A program made the translations under genes and the position numbers. Positions 26,491 through 35,840 of a DNA stretch of 64,000 nucleotides are shown here, piece after piece. The stretch's first letter is position 1. The number at the start of each line of letters is the position of its first letter. Where the stretch lies: assembly GCA_903847605.1 (NCBI GenBank), contig CAINED010000021.1:156665-220664 (forward strand), in the 5' to 3' direction. Under the pieces are notes generated by a model. That model did not search any database. It was not told the origin of the DNA and was given only the letters and a program-made list of their open reading frames with translations. Source of the DNA: an uncultured Hyphomicrobiales bacterium. Its GTDB lineage: Bacteria; Pseudomonadota; Alphaproteobacteria; Rhizobiales; Beijerinckiaceae.

Positions 26491-27722
26491 GAGGCGCCTC
26501 TGATAATGTCGACCGGCTGCAAGGCCGCCGCCTTGCGCGCCGGAAAGAAGCCCGCGATCCCCGAGGCTATCAGCGCGACGACGCCGGCCAGCACATAATG
26601 GAAGAAAGAATAGTAGATCGGCAGGTGCGTCGCGTCCATGAAGGGCGAGCGTATCTCGATCGTACCCATGATGCGGCTCAGCACATAACCGAGCGCCCAT
26701 CCAATAAGCATGCCGATGATGCCGATGATCAGCGCTTCCAGAACGAAAATGCGGCGCACGGTGCGCGACGTGAACCCCAGCGATTTCATGATGGCGATAT
26801 CGCGCGTCTTTTCATGCGTGATGGTCGAGACGATATTGTAGGTGCCGAAGGAAGCGACCAGCAGAATTGCGCCGACGACCGTGTACATGATGATGTTGCG
26901 GATCTGGAATGCCGACAGAAGATCCTCGTTCGCCTCCAGCCATGAAACGGATTTATAGCCTGTCTCGTTCTCGATGCGCGCAGCGACATCGCGCGCCGCC
27001 ATGGCGTCGCGCGTGCGAATGCGGATTTCGTTCACGAGGCCTGTCTGCCCGGCAAGGATTTGGGCGGTCTTGAGCAGCGTATAGACCTGCGTCTCGTCGA
27101 GGCTGCTGATGCCTGTGTGGGTAAAGCCAACAACCGTCACAGCCATCACCCGCCCGTTGCCGCCGGTCAGCGAGATCGTATTGCCGATGCGCGCGCCGAG
27201 TTTCGCCGCAAGCCTGTCGCCCATGATGACCGCGTTGGAGGACTTGTAGAGCGCCGCAAGCGAACCTTGCCTGATCTGCGTCGCGAGTTTCGAAACATGT
27301 TCCTCGCGGCGCGGATCGATGCCGATGACGCTCGCCGCCGTATCGCGCCCTGCAAAGCGAATGACGGCCTTGGCCTGCACAGAGGGCGCGACAGCGCCGG
27401 GAATCCAGCCTTCGAGCGCGGCCATGATGGCGAAAGGATTCTTGATGCCGGGCCTTAACGCGACTGTTTTCAATCCGTGCAACTCCGCCGCATCGAAAGT
27501 CGCTTCGGCGGGCTGCGGCGGCGCGCTGCGGCGCTGATCGGTGATGGATATATGCGCCATGGAATCGATGAGCTGCGCGGTGAAATCGCGCTGCGATCCC
27601 TCCATCAGCGCCGCCATCATCACGGAAAACCCGACGCCCGTCGCGACGCCGAGAATGCCGACGATGGTCTGACGCATGCGTGCGCGCACATGCGTTGTCG
27701 CGATGGAGAGAACGAGGTTCAT
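26487..27722 (-). CDS. ABC transporter permease, MacB/FtsX/DevC type
   Basis: 411 residues: one N-terminal membrane segment (LVLSIATTHVRARMRQTIVG), a large periplasmic domain and three C-terminal membrane segments, ending in the ARKAAALQPVDIIRG motif shared by LolC/MacB/DevC permeases. Overlaps both operon partners by 4 bp (ATGA with the adaptor gene, GTGA with the ATPase gene). Confidence 0.9.
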   Translation of the reverse strand: MNLVLSIATTHVRARMRQTIVGILGVATGVGFSVMMAALMEGSQRDFTAQLIDSMAHISITDQRRSAPPQPAEATFDAAELHGLKTVALRPGIKNPFAIMAALEGWIPGAVAPSVQAKAVIRFAGRDTAASVIGIDPRREEHVSKLATQIRQGSLAALYKSSNAVIMGDRLAAKLGARIGNTISLTGGNGRVMAVTVVGFTHTGISSLDETQVYTLLKTAQILAGQTGLVNEIRIRTRDAMAARDVAARIENETGYKSVSWLEANEDLLSAFQIRNIIMYTVVGAILLVASFGTYNIVSTITHEKTRDIAIMKSLGFTSRTVRRIFVLEALIIGIIGMLIGWALGYVLSRIMGTIEIRSPFMDATHLPIYYSFFHYVLAGVVALIASGIAGFFPARKAAALQPVDIIRGAS

Positions 27723-28732
27723 GACCCGGCCGCCCGCGCCGTAACGCGCGCGCCGTCGCGCAGGCTCGCCGTTGCCGGAGAGACGACCTGCGTACCCGCC
27801 TCAAGCCCGGAAACGATTTCTACGAAGCGCGTTCCGCGAATGCCAGTCTCGACCTTGCGGCGCACGAGTTTGCCATCGTTCACGACAAAGACATTTCCGT
27901 CGATCACGGCCTCGGCCGGCAGAAGCAGTGTGTCCTTTTTCTCGCGCGTGACGATATTGGCCTCGACGCTCATGCCGATGCGCAGGGTCGTGTCGTCCGG
28001 CAGGGTGAGATAGACGCGAAAAGTTTTGGTCGCGGGGTCGCCCTTTGGCGTGATTTCCCCGACAATCGCGGCGAGGCCCGTACTGCCGAGGCCTTCGCTG
28101 CGCAACAGCGCAGTCTGCCCGCCGCGCACGCGCGCGATATCGTCTTCGCTCACGTCCGCAACGATGCGCAGGGGCTTGGGCGGGCCGACCCAGATCAGCA
28201 CATCGTTGACACCGGTGCCCGCGACCTCGCCGATTTCGCCGTCGCGCCGCAAAACTACCCCCTCCATCGGCGCGCGCAATTGCAGATCGTCGATACGATC
28301 CTTCTGCGCCGTGACGCGCGCTTCATATTCCTGCAATTGCGTGACGGCCTGATCGAGGCTCGTCTGCGTCGCCGCATTGCGCGCAACGAGGCTGCGAATG
28401 CGTTCGACATCGAGCGCAATCCGGCGCTGTCGCGCTTCCAGCTCCGTCAGCACGGCGCGCTCCTCGGTGTCGTCGAGCTTTACGAGCACTTCGCCCTTGC
28501 TGACGGGCTTGCCTTCGCAATCGCAGATCCATTCGATGCGCTTGCGCGTCAGGGCGACGACTTTTGCCCAGCGGATAGGCTCGATCACGCCGGTGGCATA
28601 GACGATCTCGGCGGCCGTGCCGCGCCGCGCTTCGACGAGCGTCACGTTCGCGCCGAAAGCGCCCGACCAGTAATACCAGCCGATGCCCAGCGCAGCGGCG
28701 ACCGCGATCAGAAATCCCAGAACCGTTCGCAT
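27719..28732 (-). CDS. HlyD/MacA-type periplasmic adaptor
   Basis: 337 residues with one N-terminal membrane anchor (MRTVLGFLIAVAAALGIGWY), a lipoyl-like hairpin domain (KGEVLVKLDD ... LRAPMEGVVLRRDGEIGEV) around a coiled coil at residues ~90-150, and a beta-barrel region. It links the permease to the outer layers of the export system. The ATG at 28732 has GGAGGAG upstream; the longer in-frame start at 28753 is less likely. An unusual CDCE patch (ICDCEGKPVSKG) lies just before the lipoyl half. Confidence 0.88.
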   Translation of the reverse strand: MRTVLGFLIAVAAALGIGWYYWSGAFGANVTLVEARRGTAAEIVYATGVIEPIRWAKVVALTRKRIEWICDCEGKPVSKGEVLVKLDDTEERAVLTELEARQRRIALDVERIRSLVARNAATQTSLDQAVTQLQEYEARVTAQKDRIDDLQLRAPMEGVVLRRDGEIGEVAGTGVNDVLIWVGPPKPLRIVADVSEDDIARVRGGQTALLRSEGLGSTGLAAIVGEITPKGDPATKTFRVYLTLPDDTTLRIGMSVEANIVTREKKDTLLLPAEAVIDGNVFVVNDGKLVRRKVETGIRGTRFVEIVSGLEAGTQVVSPATASLRDGARVTARAAGS

Positions 28733-28812
28733 CGCTCCTCCGGAAGCCGCCAACCTTTATTCAGGATAGCAGCCACGCGGCGTTGATACATCTCATTCCA
28801 TTTGCTTGTCCC

Positions 28813-28835
28813 TGGCGGGCCTCCGCCATGTTTTT
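28813..28835 (+). terminator. terminator-like hairpin in the aminotransferase leader
   Basis: TGGCGG (28813-28818), loop GCCT, CCGCCA (28823-28828), then TG and five T. It points along the plus strand, although the only plus-strand gene here begins at 28882, so it may be an attenuator rather than an ordinary end-of-gene terminator. Confidence 0.4.
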
Positions 28836-28843
28836 CCCACAGA

Positions 28844-28860
28844 CCTCATGTGATATGAGG
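28844..28860 (+). promoter_or_regulatory. small palindrome before the aminotransferase
   Basis: CCTCAT-GTGAT-ATGAGG, with CCTCATGT occurring again over the start codon at 28878-28885. It could be an operator or a hairpin next to the ribosome site (AGGGGAAG). Weak evidence. Confidence 0.25.
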
Positions 28861-28881
28861 CGCGCTCGCAGGGGAAGCCTC

Positions 28882-30210
28882 ATGTCGCAATCCGTTCTCG
28901 CGCCCAACGACCTCGAAGCCTACTGGATGCCCTTCACCGCGAACCGGGCGTTCAAACAGGCGCCGCGCATGCTCGGCCGCGCAAAGGACATGCATTATTT
29001 CACGCCCGATGGCCGCAAGCTCATCGACGCGGCCGCGGGGCTCTGGTGCTGCAATGCCGGCCACAGCCGCGATCCCATCGTGAAGGCGATTCAGGATCAG
29101 GCCGCCGAACTCGATTTCTCGCCGCCGTTCCAGTTCGGACATCCCAAGGCCTTCCAGCTTGCCACGCGTCTTGCCGACCTCGCGCCCGGCGATCTCGATC
29201 ACGTTTTCTTTTCGAATTCGGGTTCGGAAGCGGTCGACACTGCGCTGAAGATTGCCATCGCTTTTCACAATGTGAGCGGACAGGGCGCGCGCCAGCGCCT
29301 CATCGGGCGCGTGCGCGGTTATCACGGCGTCGGCTTCGGCGGCATCGCTGTCGGCGGCATGGTCGCAAACCGGAAATTTTTCGGCTCCGCGCTGCCCGCA
29401 ACCGATCACCTGCCTGCAACCTACAATCGCGCCGAACAGGCTTTCACGCGCGGCGAGCCGGAATGGGGCGGCCATCTCGCCGACGAACTCGAAAACATCG
29501 TCGCGCTGCATGACGCCTCGACCATCGCGGCTGTCATCGTCGAACCGATGGCAGGATCGACAGGCGCATTGCCTGCTCCCAGGGGCTATCTGCAGAAGCT
29601 GCGCGCCATCTGCGACAAATATGGAATTCTGCTGATTTTCGATGAAGTCATCACCGGCTTTGGCCGGTTGGGCCATGCCTTTGCGGCCGAGCGCTATGGC
29701 GTCGTGCCCGATATGATCACCTTCGCCAAAGGCGTCACGTCCGGCACGGTGCCGATGGGCGGCGTGATCGTGCGCAAACATGTCTATGACGCGTTCATGA
29801 AAGGGCCTGAGCACGCCGTCGAACTTTTCCACGGCTATACCTATTCGGCCCATCCGCTGGCCTGCGCCGCCGCGCTGGCGACGCTCGACGTTTATGAGAA
29901 AGAGCATCTCTTCGAGAATGCGCGCAAGCTCGAGAGCAAATGGGCGGACGCCGTGCATTCGCTGCGTGGACTGCCGAATGTCGAGGACATCAGAAGCATC
30001 GGCATCGTCGGCGCCATCGATCTCGCCCCGAAAGCGGATGGCGCGGGCAAGCGCGGTCTCGACGCGATGAACGAGGCCTTTCACCGGCAGGACATGCTGG
30101 TCCGCGTCGCCGGCGACACGATCGCGCTATCGCCGCCGCTGATGCTCAACGAAAATCACATCGCCGAGATCGTCGACAAGGTCGGCAAGACCATTCGCGC
30201 GATTGCGTGA
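28882..30210 (+). CDS. class III aminotransferase, omega-amino acid:pyruvate type
   Basis: 442-residue PLP enzyme with SNSGSEAVDTALKIA, the DEVITGFGR motif and the PLP lysine in TFAKGVTSGTVPMGG. The N-terminus (NDLEAYWMPFTANRAFK) is that of omega-amino acid (beta-alanine):pyruvate aminotransferase. It would convert a terminal amine, for example beta-alanine, to a semialdehyde; the methylmalonate-semialdehyde dehydrogenase at 53599 could use such products, though it is 23 kb away. The ATG at 28882 has AGGGGAAG. Confidence 0.9.
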   Translation: MSQSVLAPNDLEAYWMPFTANRAFKQAPRMLGRAKDMHYFTPDGRKLIDAAAGLWCCNAGHSRDPIVKAIQDQAAELDFSPPFQFGHPKAFQLATRLADLAPGDLDHVFFSNSGSEAVDTALKIAIAFHNVSGQGARQRLIGRVRGYHGVGFGGIAVGGMVANRKFFGSALPATDHLPATYNRAEQAFTRGEPEWGGHLADELENIVALHDASTIAAVIVEPMAGSTGALPAPRGYLQKLRAICDKYGILLIFDEVITGFGRLGHAFAAERYGVVPDMITFAKGVTSGTVPMGGVIVRKHVYDAFMKGPEHAVELFHGYTYSAHPLACAAALATLDVYEKEHLFENARKLESKWADAVHSLRGLPNVEDIRSIGIVGAIDLAPKADGAGKRGLDAMNEAFHRQDMLVRVAGDTIALSPPLMLNENHIAEIVDKVGKTIRAIA

Positions 30211-30223
30211 ATCGCGACCGCTC

Positions 30224-30943
30224 TCAACCCGCCAGTTCGTCGATAATAGAGGCCAGCTTGTCCGGCGCGTCGAGCATCACATGATGCCCGCAAGGCAGGT
30301 CCCATGTGCGCCAGCCCGGGGCCTTCGCATATTTGTGCAGGAAGGAATCGAAGCCCGGGTTCGCATAGCCGGAGCCGCGGATATAGGCTTTTACAGGCAC
30401 GCGATCGAGCGCGCCGGTCAGGCGCAGCGTCGAGAAGGTCACGCCAAGGGGTTGCGGCGTCATTTTCGCATTCACCCAGGCAGCGTGTTGCGGATCGCCG
30501 ATGACGAAATCTTCCGCTTTCGGCACAGGGCGGGAAACCTCGTGCCGCGCCAAAGCGTCATTGATGATCTTCATGCGTTCCGGAGTCTGCATCATCAAAT
30601 TGCTCTGCCCGTCTTCGGGCACGAAGGCGTCGAGATAGACGAGCGCATGCAGCCGGTCGGCGACTTCATCCGCCGCGCCGGTGCCGGGCCATCCCGCATA
30701 GGAATGGAGCACGAGAACCGCGTCGTTCAAGTCCTCCCATTTGAAGACATTGACGATGTCGCGGATATGCGTGTCGAGCGTGATCATCCCGCTCATCAGA
30801 TGCGAGCGCTCGCCGAGGCCAGTCATCGTCGGCGTATAGACGTCATGCCCGCGCGCACGCATGAGCCGCGCAAAATCACGCCAGCACCAGCCGCCATGCC
30901 ATGCGCCATGCACGAGAACGATGGGGCGTTTGGTTGTGGTCAT
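30224..30943 (-). CDS. alpha/beta hydrolase
   Basis: 239 residues with oxyanion-hole motif VLVHGAWHGGW, nucleophile elbow LHSYAG (Ser near residue 81, with His in place of the first elbow glycine), and catalytic His in CGHHVM near the end. The HGAWHGGWCW start is that of the hydroxynitrile lyase/methylesterase-like (salicylate-esterase) group. Esterase or C-C hydrolase activity is possible. GGGAGGA precedes the ATG. It converges on the aminotransferase gene. Confidence 0.85.
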   Translation of the reverse strand: MTTTKRPIVLVHGAWHGGWCWRDFARLMRARGHDVYTPTMTGLGERSHLMSGMITLDTHIRDIVNVFKWEDLNDAVLVLHSYAGWPGTGAADEVADRLHALVYLDAFVPEDGQSNLMMQTPERMKIINDALARHEVSRPVPKAEDFVIGDPQHAAWVNAKMTPQPLGVTFSTLRLTGALDRVPVKAYIRGSGYANPGFDSFLHKYAKAPGWRTWDLPCGHHVMLDAPDKLASIIDELAG

Positions 30944-30956
30944 GATTTTCCTCCCG

Positions 30957-31466
30957 TTACGCGCCGATAGCCAGCCGGATATCTTCGACCCGCGCTAACA
31001 AGGTCATATCGTTTGTTGCCGACTGGCGAAATCCGAATTTAAGATAAAACTGCTTCGCCTTCTCGTCGATCGCGTGCACCAGAATCACTGCGATGCCATG
31101 CTCGTGGCCAGCGCGTTGGGCGCGGAGCATGACGTCCTTCAAAAGAGCAGCGCCGATACCTTTTTTCTGTTCCCGCAAGTCAATCGCCAACCGTCCCAGC
31201 ACCATTGCGGGGATTGGATCTGGCATATTGCGGCGGTAGCGGCTGGGCGCATCGGCAGTGCAGATCGAACCGGCCGCGAGCGCACTGTAGCCGACGACAT
31301 GTTGGCCGCGGCATACGACAAATGTCCGGGACGCGCCGGAGGACTGGTTAGGGCGGGCGCGGTTTCGCAGCCACTGGTTCAGGGAATCGGCGCCACAGTC
31401 GAAATCGTCGAAGATATGATGGTCGCCGAGAGGTTGCGGCGCTGACAGCGGCTCGTCGCGGCTCAT
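30957..31466 (-). CDS. GNAT acetyltransferase toxin, TacT-like
   Basis: 169 residues. The acetyl-CoA loop is LGRLAIDLREQKKGIGAALL; N-terminal FDCGADSLNQWLR is the hallmark of toxins that acetylate the amino group of aminoacyl-tRNA. The gene overlaps the upstream DUF1778 antitoxin gene by ATGA, the standard type II arrangement. The catalytic tyrosine region is FYLKFGF. Confidence 0.9.
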   Translation of the reverse strand: MSRDEPLSAPQPLGDHHIFDDFDCGADSLNQWLRNRARPNQSSGASRTFVVCRGQHVVGYSALAAGSICTADAPSRYRRNMPDPIPAMVLGRLAIDLREQKKGIGAALLKDVMLRAQRAGHEHGIAVILVHAIDEKAKQFYLKFGFRQSATNDMTLLARVEDIRLAIGA

Positions 31467-31759
31467 TTGTCCCAGGGAGACTTGCGCCGCATCAGATCGC
31501 GCAGGCCCTCATTGTGTTGCGGCGCCTCGTCAAGCATCGCTCTGAATTTCCCGAACTCTGCTTTTCCCATCAAAAAGACGGTCTGGTCGAGGAGCGCGTC
31601 ATGCGCCGCGCCGCGCGCAGCTTCCAGCATGAATTCCGAGCGCGTCTTGCCGCGCAGTCTCGCCGCTCGATCAATGAGGTCGCGGTCCTGTCCGGCGACC
31701 CTGATGTTGACCAGAGTGTCTCGGGGGGGAGCGGAATTTCGAGCTTCGGAACGTGACAT
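31463..31759 (-). CDS. DUF1778 ribbon-helix-helix antitoxin, TacA-like
   Basis: 98 residues. The N-terminal RHH DNA-binding part is VNIRVAGQDRDLIDRAARLRG followed by a neutralising C-terminal tail (KFRAMLDEAP). Normally the antitoxin wraps the acetyltransferase and represses the operon through an upstream palindrome, for which a candidate overlaps the start codon. Confidence 0.9.
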   Translation of the reverse strand: MSRSEARNSAPPRDTLVNIRVAGQDRDLIDRAARLRGKTRSEFMLEAARGAAHDALLDQTVFLMGKAEFGKFRAMLDEAPQHNEGLRDLMRRKSPWDK

Positions 31760-31792
31760 TCATAAAGAATAACAATTCGTAGTGACAATGTC
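31755..31792 (-). promoter_or_regulatory. candidate autoregulatory operator of the toxin-antitoxin pair
   Basis: GACATT at 31755-31760 and AATGTC at 31787-31792 form an inverted repeat across an AT-rich stretch that overlaps the antitoxin start codon. RHH antitoxins bind such sites. The arms are only 6 bp. Confidence 0.35.
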
Positions 31793-31804
31793 TATACAAA
31801 AGCC

Positions 31805-32818
31805 TCAATGCGCCCGGCTGACGCAAAATCCCACCACGTCGATGAGCGCGCGTTTACAGTCGGAAGCGGGGAACAATTCCAGCGCGTCGCGCGCCATGGC
31901 GCCGTAGTGGCGGGCGCGCTCGACCGTATCTTCCAGCGCGCGGTATTTCTTCATTGTCGCGAGCGCCGTTTCGAGATCGCCGTCTTTTATGTCGCCGTCT
32001 TCCAGCGTGCGCTTCCAGAAGGCGCGTTCCTCGTCGCTGCCGCGCCGGTACGAGAGCACGACGGGCAAGGTGATCTTGCCCTCGCGAAAATCGTCGCCGA
32101 CATTCTTGCCGAGCTTTGCGGAGGAGCCGCCATAGTCGAGTGCATCGTCGATGAGCTGGAAGGCGATGCCGAGATTCATGCCGTAGCTGCGGCAGGCCGC
32201 GATATCCGGCTTGCCGCGCGTCGCGAGGATCGGTCCGACCTCGCAGGCAGCGGCGAATAGCGCGGCGGTCTTGGCGCGGATGACGGCGAGATAATCGTCC
32301 TCGCTGGTCTGCATGTCCTTGGCGGCGGAAAGCTGCATTACCTCGCCTTCCGCGATCACGGCGGCGGCGGTGGACAGCACATCGAGGCAGGGCAGCGAGC
32401 CGACCTCGACCATCATCTTGAAGGCCTGCCCGAGCAGGAAATCGCCGACGAGCACCGAGGCTTCGTTGCCCCAGAGCATGCGCGCGGCGAGCTTGCCCCG
32501 GCGCATGTCGCTTTCGTCGACCACGTCGTCATGCAGAAGCGTCGCCGTGTGCATGAATTCGACGGAAGCCGCGAGCTTGATGTGCCCCTCGCCCGCATAG
32601 CTGCAGAGGCCCGCGGTCGCCAGCGTCAGCATGGGCCGCAGTCGCTTGCCGCCGGAGGAGATCAGGTGGTTGGCGACCTCGGGGATCATCGTCACTTCCG
32701 AGCCCGTCCGCGACAGGATCGTCTGGTTCACCCGCTCCATATCCGCGCGAACGAGATCGACGAGCACATCGATGCCCGAGGACTGGCTCTTTTCTTCGAA
32801 CGGTACAACGACGCCCAT
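31805..32818 (-). CDS. ispB: polyprenyl diphosphate synthase
   Basis: 337-residue trans-prenyltransferase with the first aspartate-rich motif LLHDDVVDESDMRRG and the second, QLIDDALDYGG, plus the GGKRLRP substrate motif. It builds the long side chain of ubiquinone, most likely C50 or C40 in this group. The start at 32818 (MGVVVPFEEKSQ) matches the alphaproteobacterial form; the longer reading overlaps the divergent gene. The product length is not certain. Confidence 0.92.
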   Translation of the reverse strand: MGVVVPFEEKSQSSGIDVLVDLVRADMERVNQTILSRTGSEVTMIPEVANHLISSGGKRLRPMLTLATAGLCSYAGEGHIKLAASVEFMHTATLLHDDVVDESDMRRGKLAARMLWGNEASVLVGDFLLGQAFKMMVEVGSLPCLDVLSTAAAVIAEGEVMQLSAAKDMQTSEDDYLAVIRAKTAALFAAACEVGPILATRGKPDIAACRSYGMNLGIAFQLIDDALDYGGSSAKLGKNVGDDFREGKITLPVVLSYRRGSDEERAFWKRTLEDGDIKDGDLETALATMKKYRALEDTVERARHYGAMARDALELFPASDCKRALIDVVGFCVSRAH

Positions 32819-32966
32819 GCGTGAAACCCCGGTGCGGAACGGGACGGTTGCTTGCCTAGATTGCGCCCCGCGTGCGAATTTCCAGCGGTCCATCGCATGC
32901 CGGACCCTCCGGCGCAACTTTAGGGAACTCACGGCCGGGGTCGGGCCGCGGCAAATGGCGGAAACC

Positions 32967-33191
32967 ATGAAGGAATTGCTGCGCACCAACGATATCGTGC
33001 TGATTTCCGCCGTCGAAGCGATGCTGAAAGAAGAGGGCATCGGCTGTTTCGTCGCGGACCAGCACATGAGCGTGCTGGAAGGCTCCGCCGGCTTCCTGCA
33101 GCGCCGGGTGATGGTGCTCGACGACGAGCTGGACGAGGCGCGCGCCATCCTGCGCGATGCCGGGCTCGGAGCGGAATTGCGGGATGTCTAA
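32967..33191 (+). CDS. DUF2007-family small protein
   Basis: 74 residues beginning MKELLRTNDIVLISAVEAML, as in the DUF2007 family of small ferredoxin-like putative signal-transduction proteins. The ATG at 32967 is chosen over one at 32955 because the family starts with MKEL. Its last 8 bases overlap the methyltransferase gene. It is divergent from the polyprenyl synthase gene, an order I recall from other Rhizobiales. Confidence 0.8.
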   Translation: MKELLRTNDIVLISAVEAMLKEEGIGCFVADQHMSVLEGSAGFLQRRVMVLDDELDEARAILRDAGLGAELRDV

Positions 33192-33948
33192 ACCCCGCCC
33201 GACCGCCGGGGAGACGACGACGCTCGACTGGCTGATGGGCGGCAAGCTGGCGATCCGCCAGCCGGTCGCCGGCCATCGCGGCGGCACCGATACGCTGCTG
33301 CTGGCGGCGGCGGCGCCTGAGAGATCAGGCGTGCTTGTCGATTTGGGCGCGGGTGTCGGCACGGCGGGTCTGGCGGTCGCGCGGCGCGGCGGCTGCGCGA
33401 AACTCGTGCTCGTCGAGATACAGCCGGAACTGGCGGCGCTGGCCGAAGAGAATATCGCCCAGAATGGCTTTTCGGACTTTGCCAGCGCTGTCTGCGCGGA
33501 CGCGCTCAGCGCCACCGGGCGACGCAAGAGCGGCCTGAACAATGGCATGGCTGATGTCGTCATCGCCAATCCGCCCTACCTGACGCCCGGCCGCAGCCGG
33601 ACCTCGCCGGACGCTTCGCGCGCGCTGGCGCATTCGCTTGGCGGTGGCGGTATCGACAGCTGGCTGCGGGCGGCCAGCGCGCTTCTGCACCCGGGCGGCG
33701 TGGCGGTGATCATCCAGCGCGCGGACGCCTTGCTTGATCTGCTTGGCGCTTGCGCCGGCCGCTTTGGGGCGCTCGAGATCCTGCCGATCTACCCGAAAGA
33801 AAACGAGCCCGCGCACCGTATCATCCTGCGCGGCACGAAAGGCAGCCGCGCGCCGATGAAGCTTTTGCCGCCGCTTGTCGTGCATGAAACCGATGGCGGC
33901 TTTACAGCGCGCGCAGCGGCGCTGCATGACGGCGCCGAATTGATGTGA
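33184..33948 (+). CDS. N6-adenine methyltransferase, TrmN6/YfiC-like
   Basis: 254-residue class I SAM-dependent methyltransferase: SAM loop VDLGAGVGTAG near residue 51 and catalytic NPPY (VVIANPPYLTP) near residue 128. The family N-terminus (LMGGKLAIRQPVAGHRGGTDTLLL) fits enzymes that methylate A37 of tRNA1-Val. It overlaps the DUF2007 gene and converges on the GGDEF-EAL gene. Confidence 0.88.
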   Translation: MSKPRPTAGETTTLDWLMGGKLAIRQPVAGHRGGTDTLLLAAAAPERSGVLVDLGAGVGTAGLAVARRGGCAKLVLVEIQPELAALAEENIAQNGFSDFASAVCADALSATGRRKSGLNNGMADVVIANPPYLTPGRSRTSPDASRALAHSLGGGGIDSWLRAASALLHPGGVAVIIQRADALLDLLGACAGRFGALEILPIYPKENEPAHRIILRGTKGSRAPMKLLPPLVVHETDGGFTARAAALHDGAELM

Positions 33949-33974
33949 GACCAGCACCGAACGCGACCGTCGCC

Positions 33975-35840
33975 TCACGCGGCAAGTTCCGAAGCCGCAT
34001 TGCCACAAAGCAGTCGCGGAATATCGCCTGCCGGCATCGGCCGTCCGAGGAAATAGCCCTGAACCTCCGTGCAGCCTTCGGCCTGCATCTGCTCGAATTG
34101 TTCTCTGGTTTCCACGCCTTCGGCCGTGGTCGCGATGCAGAGGCTGCGGCCGAGTTCGGCGACAGCGCGAATAATCGCGATGGAGCCCGGCTTGACGGCG
34201 AGATCGCGAATAAAGCTGCGGTCGACCTTGATCTTGTCGAAGGGGAACTTCTGCAGATAGCCGAGCGAGGAATAACCGGCGCCGAAATCGTCGATGGCGA
34301 TGCTCGCGCCGAGATCGCGAAGCTGATGCAGGGTCGCAAGCGTGTTCTCGTCCCGATGAAGGAAGATCGACTCGGTGACTTCGAGTTCAAGCCGGCTTGC
34401 GGGAAGTCCCGTCTCGGCAAGGGCCGCAAAGATTGTCGCTCCCAGATGATTGCCGCGAAACTGCACGGGCGAAAGATTGACTGCGACGCGCAGATCGCCG
34501 CCCCAGCCTTTGGCTTCGCGACACGCCTCGCGAATCACCCATGCGCCGATGGGCACGATCAATCCGGTTTCCTCTGCGAGCGGAATGAAGCGATCCGGCG
34601 GGACGAGACCTAATGCGGGGTGATTCCAGCGCAGCAGGGCCTCGAACCCCGCTATGCGATTTTCCGCGAGATTCACGATGGGCTGATAATGCAGGATGAA
34701 TTCGTCTGCGGCCAATGCGCGGCGCAAATCCTGCTCCAGTTGATGGCGCTCTTGCGCGGCAGAATCCATCTGTGGTTCGAAGAAGCTGTAAACGCCGCGG
34801 CCCCGCGCCTTGGATTGATACATGGCCATATCCGCATTCCGGAACAGCTGGTCGAGATCGACGCCATCGAACGGCGCGAGTGAAATACCGATGCTGGCGC
34901 CTATGACGATATGATGTTCTCCGATTTCGAAAGGCGAGGTCATCTCCCTGATGATGCGCTCCGCCAGGGCGGCGACACCCGAAGGCTGATCGCAGCCCAC
35001 TTGCAGGATCGCGAATTCGTCGCCGCCGGTGCGCGCAACCATGTCGTAAGCGCGCGTGCTGTCGCGCAGACGTTTTGCGACGGCTGCAAGAAGCTGGTCG
35101 CCGATGGCGTGACCGAGACTGTCGTTGATCGGCTTGAAATGATCGAGATCCATGCAGATGATCGCGAGCGTCTCGCCGCGCTCCGTCCTGCCGAGACACT
35201 TTTCGAAATAGCTCCGCAATTGCTGGCGGTTCGCGAGACCTGTTAGAACATCGTGAAACGCCAGGAAGGAAATTTTGGCTTCCGCCGCCTTTCTGCGGGT
35301 GATGTCTATGTGAATGGACACCCAGCCGCCGTCAGCCATCATTTTGCGATCGACGGAAACGGTCTTGCCGTTTTGAAGATCGACCTCGCTGATCGTGTTG
35401 GCAAGCTGGCGCGTCTGTTCGAGCGACTCCGAAAACAATCTGCCTTCGATCTTCGGCGCGGCGCCGTTGGCGCGCCGCATGGCGAATATCGCGTCCACCG
35501 ATGTGCCGGGCACGACTTTATCCGGATCGAGATGATAGAGATCAAGATAGACCCTGTTGCACACGATCAGTCGGCCGGACGCATCGAACATGCTGATGCC
35601 GTGCCGCATGTTTTCGATAGCCGTCTGAAAGCGCATGTTGCTCGCAATCAGGTCGCTGCTTCGCGCGATGGCGTTGGCCTCGATCGCGTCCACGAGACGG
35701 ATGCGAATGATTGTCAGAAAGGCAAACAGGCCCGCAGCGATCGGCAGACCTGCGACGGCCGGCAGCACGATTGCGACCAATGCGGCTGTAACCGCGCCCG
35801 TCCATTTCAGCCAAAGGCCGAGTTTGCGTACGTCGTTCAT
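33975..35840 (-). CDS. membrane GGDEF-EAL cyclic-di-GMP protein with PAS domain
   Basis: 621 residues: two N-terminal membrane segments (~10-50), a PAS_7-type sensor (~70-180), a diguanylate cyclase domain with intact GGDEF (272-276) and I-site RAYD (263-266), and an EAL phosphodiesterase domain (EAL at 400-402, DDFGAGYSS and a final EGVET region). Both catalytic motifs look competent, so direction is probably set by the PAS sensor. It would control biofilm or motility switching at the inner membrane. Confidence 0.93.
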   Translation of the reverse strand: MNDVRKLGLWLKWTGAVTAALVAIVLPAVAGLPIAAGLFAFLTIIRIRLVDAIEANAIARSSDLIASNMRFQTAIENMRHGISMFDASGRLIVCNRVYLDLYHLDPDKVVPGTSVDAIFAMRRANGAAPKIEGRLFSESLEQTRQLANTISEVDLQNGKTVSVDRKMMADGGWVSIHIDITRRKAAEAKISFLAFHDVLTGLANRQQLRSYFEKCLGRTERGETLAIICMDLDHFKPINDSLGHAIGDQLLAAVAKRLRDSTRAYDMVARTGGDEFAILQVGCDQPSGVAALAERIIREMTSPFEIGEHHIVIGASIGISLAPFDGVDLDQLFRNADMAMYQSKARGRGVYSFFEPQMDSAAQERHQLEQDLRRALAADEFILHYQPIVNLAENRIAGFEALLRWNHPALGLVPPDRFIPLAEETGLIVPIGAWVIREACREAKGWGGDLRVAVNLSPVQFRGNHLGATIFAALAETGLPASRLELEVTESIFLHRDENTLATLHQLRDLGASIAIDDFGAGYSSLGYLQKFPFDKIKVDRSFIRDLAVKPGSIAIIRAVAELGRSLCIATTAEGVETREQFEQMQAEGCTEVQGYFLGRPMPAGDIPRLLCGNAASELAA

